Shown in pieces: positions 18,638 through 24,224 of a DNA stretch of 24,224 nucleotides. Source of the DNA: Spongospora subterranea. Lineage: Eukaryota > Endomyxa > Phytomyxea > Plasmodiophorida > Plasmodiophoridae. The DNA lies in the NCBI GenBank assembly GCA_900404475.1, contig OUQQ01000285.1:1-24224 (forward strand). The letters run 5' to 3'. Below the pieces are notes generated by a model, which was not told the DNA's origin, made no database searches, and worked only from the letters and a program-made list of their open reading frames with translations. A program made the position numbers and the translations under genes. Each line of letters starts with the position of its first letter. The first letter of the stretch is position 1.

Positions 18638-19365
18638 ATGCCGTACTATATATATGAGGATCACATGGCCGTATTGCCTCCATATCATGCCATACCAATA
18701 CACGAAAATAACTGCTGTGCCACCCTGGTTCAGACACCGGCCAGCCGCTCAACGCAGAAACTGTCGCTGTCGCCCGCGACCATACTTTTGACATCTTCAC
18801 CAGTTTGCGGCTCACATTGCAATGAGTCTTTGATTCCGCCTCTAACCCCAATCAGATCAAGGTCGGTTTTCAAGCAAATTCCAATGGCGACGTCTGAGGA
18901 GGATTACTTTTTCGCCGCCTCCCCTGTGAGAGCAAGTCGCCATGATTTATCGTTGATGTATGAAGAAAGTGCTGATCAAATTTCAACATCATCAAAAGAC
19001 TACCGTCACGGAGAGCAGGCAAGCGAGCAAGTCAGCTTCCGCCTCGATAACGGCGTCGTAAGCCGTCTGATTACATCTTGTCAACAATCCCTACAAAAAC
19101 AAGTGAAGAAAAGGCGTCGACCGGTCAATGTCAAAATTGAGTTTGATGATTATCTGTAAGTCATGCGCACTCTTTGACGATGGGTTTGATGGCGATCTTA
19201 AATTTCACACCTAGGGACTCCAAAGAAGCGGAATATCAGACTCCATGTGTGTCTAGAAATACTCGCAGCAGGTACGTTGTCGCAAAGTCGTCATTTTTGG
19301 CGACGATTTATAACGTGATTCATGTTATCAGGACTTTAAAAGCGCCACAGCAACCAAATTCATGA
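18638..19365 (+). CDS. Unrecognised three-exon gene, Ser-rich with basic patch
   Basis: Exons are 18638-19155, 19215-19271 and 19332-19365. The introns use strong donors GTAAGT and GTACGT and acceptors CACCTAG and TTATCAG (59 and 60 nt), and the frame is preserved to give about 202 residues. The 57-nt and 34-nt last exons add LDSKEAEYQTPCVSRNTRSR and TLKAPQQPNS. The body is Ser/Thr-rich, with SEEDYFFAASPVRASRHDLS and a conserved-looking basic part KKRRRPVNVKIEFDDYL. A TATA-like box at 18648 lies inside the first exon as drawn, so translation may really begin at the ATG at 18665 or 18884 (MATSEEDYFF). No membrane segment. I do not recognise the family; a nuclear role is only suggested by the basic patch. 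Confidence 0.55.
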
Positions 19366-19904
19366 TAAACACACATGTGACTTTTGTTGAAACAGTATAC
19401 GTGTCTCTCTGATTAAATTAAAACACAACTCCTGTTTGCCGATATACCTTATGGATGTTTGGCCAAAAATGGTTACACAAAACAATAATCATCAAATTGC
19501 AACCCCGTTCAACCGTAGTAGTCAATGGCCAAGTGCAAAAGCATCTGAGCTCCTGCGACGTGTTCACAGGTTTCTGCAGTGGCCAGGGCAACATCGCGCC
19601 AGCGACGCTCTGTAAACCGTCTATTAAAAGGCAAGTATGGACCCACGGTGATGATCCCGAATGTCTGCAGTCTGACAATTTTTGAAATTGTGCGCCCAAA
19701 CTGTCAGTGTGTGGCCACGCACCACATAACTTTTGACAAAATGCGCAGTTGACGCAGTTTTTTTTTGACTGAAATTTTGTTACCCCAATTGACTGCGCCT
19801 CGTGCCAGCGGTAAAGACATGGCGCCGTCATGAGAGGTGCTATACTCTGCGTCACCCAGTAACATGCAATCCTGACGGGCGTTTAGCTACCTACTAACGC
19901 TACA
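19366..19904. other. Region with weak coding signs and a perfect branch-point sequence
   Basis: A plus-strand ATG at 19469 opens a 48-codon frame (MVTQNNNHQIATPFNRSSQW, then ELLRRVHRFLQWPGQHRASD) that ends on CTGTAA inside a possible GTAAAC donor at 19611. TACTAAC, the canonical branch point, occurs at 19892-19898, six bases before a CACAG. This may be an intron-containing 5' part of the coding segment at 19905, but the exon phases I tried did not match. TGACGCA-type words cluster at 19750 and 19850. A 145-codon minus-strand frame (19855-19418) has no recognisable domain and starts with GTG. Confidence 0.35.
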
Positions 19905-20248
19905 CAGACTGGGCATCTGTCAATAACTTGTTTTCGCCGCGATTCCGCAGGGGGCCACGGCGACTGTGTCGTTGGGGTTCGCGATTTTGACGTTGGATTG
20001 TACGATTTCGGTCCAGAGACCATGTGGTTAATGTATGAGCGAGTCTATGATTTGGCTTCATTAGCGATACCTATGTCGCTGCTATTTTACGCAACCATGC
20101 TAGGATCTGCTAAACACCAAATCGAGATTAAGAACGGTGTTGGATACGTTTACAAAAGCACGCGGAGTGAACGGAAACCGTTATGTTTTCGTAAGCAACA
20201 GACTTTCCCAATTGACCTGAAACGGCCGATAAATACATTGAACTACCG
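19905..20248 (+). CDS. Possible exon of an unrecognised protein with a hydrophobic helix
   Basis: A frame open from the possible acceptor at 19904 (downstream of TACTAAC) encodes DCVVGVRDFDVGLYDFGPET, MWLMYERVYDLASLAIPMSL, then LFYATMLGS, which may be a membrane helix, followed by a basic tail. The frame remains open to 20414, where it would overlap the REX1B last exon in antisense; I stop it at the REX1B end by choice. The first ATG is at 20022. Codon choice looks protein-like but there is no homology that I recognise. Confidence 0.3.
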
Positions 20249-20754
20249 TCATATATTATCATGCAACTCAAACTCGATCTCTTGGCATATTGAATTGATC
20301 TCCTCTATAACCTCCGCCAGATCTTGTCGCATCTTCAGCTCTTGTACGAGCAATTGCCCGTCGCCACCACCTTGGGCGATCGTTATCCTCGTCAACACTC
20401 TCTTGACAGTCTAAAAAAAAACGTCCTATCAGAAAACAATAACAGATCAATGCTATTTTGAAAACGAACCAATTCAAACTTGGCCTTTTCCCATCTTTGT
20501 AAAGCTTGAAGCGTTTTCGCCCAAGAATTATATTCCCTTGTCGAATTTAGAATCGATATCTGTCGCATCACATGCATGCTAGATTTTTGCAGTATCTGCT
20601 GCGTCGACTGCGATGCTTTTGCGAAATCGGCATCGTCTTGGCGCTTGCAATCCAATGCCGTAAACGCCTGTTCCCATGCTGCATAGGCCAGCGCCCGTTC
20701 CTGTTGCGCCTGCTTGACGTTCCGCAGGATCTGACCAAGGTCGAACTCGCCCAT
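20249..20754 (-). CDS. REX1BD: REX1B-domain protein (required for excision 1-B)
   Basis: The family is named after Chlamydomonas REX1, which is linked to DNA excision repair; the biochemical role is not established. Exons 20754-20470 and 20410-20249 join in phase 0 (donor GTTCGT, acceptor preceded by a T tract; 59-nt intron), giving 148 residues. The start is the ATG at 20754 (MGEFDLGQILRNVKQAQQER), not the upstream non-ATG start. Family features visible are the leading helix with QQERALAYAAWEQAFTALD, LQALQRWEKAKFELTVKR spanning the splice junction, and an ending coiled helix DLAEVIEEINSICQEIEFEL. It is all helical, without signal or membrane segments. It diverges from the PARP-type zinc-finger gene, with 188 bp between start codons, so both could share a promoter. 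Confidence 0.8.
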
Positions 20755-20942
20755 GATCGCTATTTGACAAATACGGACTACAGTATATAGTTTACAGGAA
20801 AAGGAAATCAGGCGGACTTCACTTAATGGACACATTATGTAGCTCATCTGAACAACACAAGGTACGAGAACGATCTGTCTCGGGTGAGGGAGAGTGACAA
20901 ATCAAGGGAGAAGTTGTGGTTGGAGCGTCGGTGGCTGAAGTG

Positions 20943-21467
20943 ATGGATTTAGAGAGCCTCCCATCCCTGATTTCGCTGGACAAAGAGCAACGGCATGCTG
21001 TTTATGATCAATATAGGAAGAAAGGGCAAATATTCGGGGTCGAATATAGCACCAGCTCTCGAGCGAACTGTAGGTTATGTGGAAAGAAAATTTTGAAGAA
21101 GGAGGTTCGCATCAGACATATTGTTTGCGGTCAACAGTGCTTTTCGCATAAGAAATCGGGGAAGATGGATACATGTGGCAGATGGCACCTATCGTGCTTT
21201 TTCAAGGCGCAGCAACAACATCCAGAATGGTTTACTGCGACTAATCCTTCCTGGGAGAAGGTCACCACTGTCTCACAGCTTGCAGGAGCGACTAAATTAC
21301 GACCCGACGATCAAGACAAAGTTCAAAAGGCTATCGAGTCCGTTATACAGGATCAGGAGACTCCTGCAAACTCGTCTGCTCCAGAAATTAAAACAGAAGC
21401 CACAACTCCTAAGAAAGCTGATATCGCAATTTTGAAAACAAACAGGAAACGGAAATTAAACACTTGA
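20943..21467 (+). CDS. Stand-alone PARP-type zinc-finger protein
   Basis: PARP-type fingers bind DNA breaks and unusual DNA ends. Single exon of 174 residues from the ATG at 20943; earlier in-frame codons are not ATG. The finger is residues 35-90: YSTSSRANCRLCGKKI with C43 and C46, then WHLSCF with H82 and C85, the C-C-H-C arrangement of the family. The spacing between the second and third ligands (35 residues) is longer than in PARP1 fingers and contains two extra cysteines. There is no catalytic, WGR or BRCT domain. The tail is acidic/Ser-rich and ends in a basic NLS-like NRKRKLNT. Small proteins with only this finger occur in fission yeast (Hpz1/Hpz2). It is divergent to the REX1B gene, also linked to DNA repair. 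Confidence 0.82.
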   Translation: MDLESLPSLISLDKEQRHAVYDQYRKKGQIFGVEYSTSSRANCRLCGKKILKKEVRIRHIVCGQQCFSHKKSGKMDTCGRWHLSCFFKAQQQHPEWFTATNPSWEKVTTVSQLAGATKLRPDDQDKVQKAIESVIQDQETPANSSAPEIKTEATTPKKADIAILKTNRKRKLNT

Positions 21468-21547
21468 TTTAATGTCGGATCATTGTTGGTTCGGTAAGCG
21501 GAAAGCTTTATAAGTGTGCCTCTTCTTTGAGTCATTTTTTTCATTTA

Positions 21548-21672
21548 AGGTCTGACCGAATTAGGACACGAGAAGACGGGAGACAGAGCAAGAACAGAGA
21601 ACACAACGTAATTATATATAAATGGAAGAGGACAAACACGATCGAAACCGGATTGGTTGAATATCACTCTAA
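21548..21672 (-). mobile_element. Partial LTR of a Ty1/copia element (boundaries approximate)
   Basis: Immediately after the broken pol end on the minus strand there is a purine tract (GAAAGGGGGAG) followed by TTAGAGTGATATTC and a 100-bp AT/pyrimidine-rich segment containing TATATATAA (21612-21621). This order (pol end, polypurine tract, LTR with TATA box) is the 3' end of an LTR retrotransposon. The LTR end is not defined because no second copy lies in the window. Confidence 0.5.
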
Positions 21673-21697
21673 CTCCCCCTTTCAACCGAATCCGGTT
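21646..21697. repeat. Long imperfect inverted repeat around the polypurine tract
   Basis: AACCGGATTGGTTGAA (21646-21661) and TTCAACCGAATCCGGTT (21681-21697) are inverted copies differing by one inserted base. The loop of 19 nt contains the purine tract next to the LTR. On the minus-strand RNA this would put the polypurine tract in the loop of a 16-bp hairpin. Confidence 0.75.
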
Positions 21698-22430
21698 CAA
21701 AAAGAGGGTTGCGGGACACAGAATATTCTTCGCCGAAGACTGTAAAAATGCTGCTTGCCCAGCGACTTTGCAAAAATATCGGCCAAATAGTCGGTACTGG
21801 AGACGTAAGTTGGATCAGCCTGTTCTTATCCAACAATGTCACGTGTGAATTGGTCCCTGAAGTGCTATTTGCTTCAAATTGAAGATGTAGCCAGAAGTTG
21901 AGCGCTGTGTGTCGAGATCGCCCGCCCAATCAGAATAGGAATACCCAATGAGCCTAACCCTTGTATCTCCATCGTGTTTATAGTCCACAGTCTGAAGTTC
22001 GGCGCTTCCTCTGAAAAAACGCTTCAAAGCGCCGGAATTCTGTGGGCCAGGATTTCAAACGCAATGCCCGACTTCTCCCAAAGCATAGACGATGTTGGGA
22101 TGGGTGTGCTACATCTAAATTGAACTCCCGACAGCACCACTGTAATCGATATTCGCCTTCAGAAGTGGAACTGCATTACGGTCTGCTTCCAACTGTGGGG
22201 ACATGGCTTTCCAAGGCCTGATTTTACAATGAAGAAGGTTTGCGTTTTCCCCGTTCAGTGAGGAACAAGGCAGTGGCCGAAATTCATCCATGCTCACACA
22301 CTCGTTCAAATGCCAGTCTTTGAATTTGGCTTGCAGAGGATACGGGGTAGCCTTGGCTTTCGCCATGGCGCAATCCGCAAAAGGAAAAAACTTTCTGATA
22401 TGTATCTCCCATATCCAGAACCAGCCGCAC
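21690..22430 (-). pseudogene. Ty1/copia pol remnant: end of reverse transcriptase and RNase H region
   Basis: Minus-strand fragments in order: IHIRKFFPFADCAMAKAKAT (end of the RT connection, compare copia YxxKxLExFxMxDC), ANIDYSGAVGSSI, a stop, NIVYALG, then RLIGYSYSDWAGDLDTQRST and SGYIFNL, the strongly diagnostic copia RNase H motif, then DYLADIFAKSLGKQHFYSLR in another frame. Multiple stops and frame changes show it is dead. The gag, protease and integrase parts and the 5' LTR are absent. Upstream of 22430 the homology ends abruptly. Confidence 0.85.
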
Positions 22431-22493
22431 GTCACCTTTTTAGACTGTGTGAATCCGTTTGTTTATTCGAATCACATTTCGATTGCTGGCAAA

Positions 22494-22809
22494 TTAAAGT
22501 TTGGTTTCAAGTGGGGGTGATTCTTCCAACATCGATCTTCTCCACCAAAGTGCGGCTTTTTGCAAAACATTGCAGGCAATACGGGACGTCTTCAAAGCAA
22601 CTTCGGGGTGATTGGCTCGGGCCATTTCCGAATCCTGTAACCTGCTGATAAGGTCGTCTAACTCGATGCTTGAGGAGTTGCGGCTGCAAGCCTTAACAAA
22701 ATTCTCAACTTTGAGCCTTGTGCAGACCCGAATCGCATTAACCAGTGCTGACGACTGCAAATCGAGAGCTTGCTGCCTTTTAAGTTCAAATTCAACTCCT
22801 TCTTTCTGT
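22494..22809 (-). other. Possible exon with helical coding capacity, unrecognised
   Basis: From a good acceptor (TTATTGACAG, ending at 22810) an open frame of 105 codons runs to a TAA: KEGVEFELKRQQALDLQSSA, then LVNAIRVCTRLKVENFVKAC, SSSIELDDLISRLQDSEMAR, and ends in PPLETKL. It looks like an alpha-helical last exon. No matching upstream exon was found between 22820 and 23386 on this strand, and copia debris lies directly downstream. It could be the remaining end of a gene truncated by rearrangement. Confidence 0.3.
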
Positions 22810-23386
22810 CAATAAGTCAATAAGCGATTAGTTGCCGAGTCCTTTTCTCAAAAACCTCGGAGGGATTAATAAAGGGAATCCCACTGATTCAGCTTCTGAA
22901 TCATCATGAAGTTAGACGCGTATCTGCGCCTCTACACACAGTTGAATAACGCTTATTACAGTTGTGAAAAGATTGTCTGTTTATCAATGCCATACAATGA
23001 CCACAATTAAATCTATCCCTGCTTGCTATATTCCATTGTGCAATCTTCTCGTCTCCTGTCAACTTTCCCCGTTTCTCCTCTATCTGCCAGAGTCCCTATT
23101 GAACATGATACTCTTTGTACTGTAACACCTGATGCACACGAGAGTGATTTCAATCCGGTTGACTTTCATTCAGACCAGCAACCAACCATGTCAGCCTGTG
23201 ATTGTGACCGATCAGTCTACCTGGTTTACTACAGCGGGCCGCGTCCGGACTTAATGCAAATACAGATTGTCCAGGTGATCACATTTTTAGTGTTTCAAAA
23301 GTGATTATCTCATTTCCCAGAACTGATGCTGGTCAGATTGCCAAATACCAATCATCTACAGCTAATCAACTAGGTAATATTAATCC
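22810..23386. other. Intergenic region with an unassigned open frame
   Basis: The segment includes a perfect 7-bp inverted repeat with 3-bp loop (22886-22902). A plus-strand frame at 23023-23282 (first codon TTG) reads VPIEHDTLCTVTPDAHESDF, then SACDCDRSVYLVYYSGPRPD, and ends near a GTGATC donor-like site. A following segment, 23328-23374, reads TDAGQIAKYQSSTANQL between possible splice sites. I could not join them in frame, so no gene is called. Confidence 0.35.
22886..22902. repeat. Perfect inverted repeat GATTCAG-CTT-CTGAATC
   Basis: Seven-bp arms with a 3-bp spacer, in AT-rich intergenic DNA between the copia remnant and the right-end gene. It could be a small hairpin or protein site; function unknown. 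Confidence 0.6.
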
Positions 23387-24148
23387 ATGAATGACAGCGC
23401 CGCATTGTTCCATTCCGAACTAACAGCGGCGCTGTCGACGCTAAAACATGCCACTGATCGCATGGAGGCTGCCGCCGATTCCTTGGATTACAAGCTATCG
23501 GAACTGCTTGATGTTCGCCTTGATACTCACAGTAATTTCAGTCCTCTTCCGCCGTTGCTGAATAAATCCCGACGGCCATCCTCCGCTAACGCCAAGGTCG
23601 TTCCTGTTTCCGGCAAGGTTAAATCCGACATTGGTTTCGCAACCGATGCCGATCATCAGCAAAGAAGCGCCAAAATGCTGTTTTCTGCAATGAAACTAAT
23701 CTTACAAGATATGTTGTCCTGTTATGATCGAGTCGAAACAGTTTATGAAGAGATCAAGGTGATCGTGGCCATCAACATTCTGTCCACGCCGGATATCACG
23801 CCAACCACCATCATGAGCGACAGCTTGATGCCATATCTATCCGCTGCCAATGGACTTGACCTATCTCTACGTGAAAAAATATGGAGCCGAATGGCCCAGG
23901 TCACCGGTTGTGGCGATATCGACACGAAGCGAACACTGAAGCGGATGGTTGACAATCATTATCGCGGGTATAAAAGGAAACCGGCCGATCCTGATCTAAT
24001 TCCGACTGCCATGGTCCCCTTATTTCGGATAATATCCCAGAATCGGCACGGAAATGCTTTTGAGCAAACTCTAGACGAGACCGTTAATATTGATCTGTCC
24101 TTAAATTTACCCTTCAAAAAGCGTCAGCGGCTGGTTGACGATAATTGA
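23387..24148 (+). CDS. Unrecognised 253-residue protein, helical
   Basis: Single-exon frame from an ATG at 23387 to TGA at 24148. The N-terminus is a long helix (ELTAALSTLKHATDRMEAAA, DSLDYKLSELLDVRLD) able to form a coiled coil, followed by a Pro/Ser linker (40 residues), a second helical part (MLFSAMKLILQDMLSCYDRV), a region with LREKIWSRMAQVTGCGDIDT and TLKRMVDNHYRGYKRKP, and a basic C-terminus (FKKRQRLVDDN) that could act as an NLS. The layout recalls small subunits of nuclear or kinetochore complexes, but I recognise no family. There is a TATATATA stretch after the stop (24196-24206). Confidence 0.7.
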   Translation: MNDSAALFHSELTAALSTLKHATDRMEAAADSLDYKLSELLDVRLDTHSNFSPLPPLLNKSRRPSSANAKVVPVSGKVKSDIGFATDADHQQRSAKMLFSAMKLILQDMLSCYDRVETVYEEIKVIVAINILSTPDITPTTIMSDSLMPYLSAANGLDLSLREKIWSRMAQVTGCGDIDTKRTLKRMVDNHYRGYKRKPADPDLIPTAMVPLFRIISQNRHGNAFEQTLDETVNIDLSLNLPFKKRQRLVDDN

Positions 24149-24224
24149 TATCGCCCATACAGCTTGTATGTAAATCTAATATATACTCCCATTATTTATA
24201 TATATTTCCTAAAATAATCGGATG

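Noticed and set aside
19418..19855. 145-codon minus-strand frame
   Set aside because: It starts with GTG, is rich in Cys/Trp/His without pattern, has no recognisable domain and overlaps a promoter-like region and a plus-strand frame.
1..24224. tRNA, rRNA, CRISPR or prokaryotic operon features
   Set aside because: No T-loop-containing cloverleaf, rRNA-like core or regularly spaced repeats were seen. Introns and protein families show nuclear eukaryotic DNA.

Overview
This is a nuclear eukaryotic window. It carries spliced protein-coding genes with mostly short GT-AG introns (about 48-120 nt; three of 220-250 nt) and GC around 50% in exons. A DZIP1/Iguana-type basal-body protein points to a flagellated lineage. 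Together with the compact gene spacing, a PARP-type zinc-finger mini-protein and a degraded Ty1/copia element, this suggests a zoosporic (chytrid-like) fungus or another flagellated unicellular opisthokont. That assignment is inference. Two ambiguous bases (N) lie at 5529 and 15325.

Layout. 1-1080 is decayed, transposon-like sequence. 1104-3083 (-) is a large unrecognised protein. 3694-4486 (+) is an unrecognised three-exon gene. A minus-strand block then runs from 12287 down to 4549: Yju2/CCDC94 splicing factor (12287-11315), a CECR2-like DDT/WHIM chromatin protein (11188-9533), a codanin-1 homologue (9330-5735) and an ARL1-type GTPase (5217-4549). A probable tiny plus-strand gene (12322-12706) starts 34 bp from Yju2, back to back. 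The succinyl-CoA ligase alpha subunit (13854-12752, -) and mitochondrial EF-Ts (14346-15239, +) are divergent and share a promoter containing a perfect inverted repeat. DZIP1-like (15483-18224, +) follows, then an unrecognised three-exon gene (18638-19365, +), a doubtful coding segment (19905-20248, +), a REX1B-domain protein (20754-20249, -) and a stand-alone PARP-type zinc finger (20943-21467, +). 21548-22430 holds a broken Ty1/copia 3' end with part of an LTR. The window ends with an unrecognised 253-residue protein (23387-24148, +).

Functional picture. Two adjacent genes concern chromatin: codanin-1 is known in animals to bind the histone chaperone ASF1, and CECR2-like proteins partner ISWI ATPases. 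Two divergent genes are mitochondrial. Others serve Golgi traffic (ARL1), splicing (Yju2), DNA repair (REX1B, PARP finger) and the flagellar base (DZIP1). Nothing suggests a co-regulated cluster beyond shared promoters. All exon models were built by hand from splice signals and reading-frame phase; they have no transcript support.
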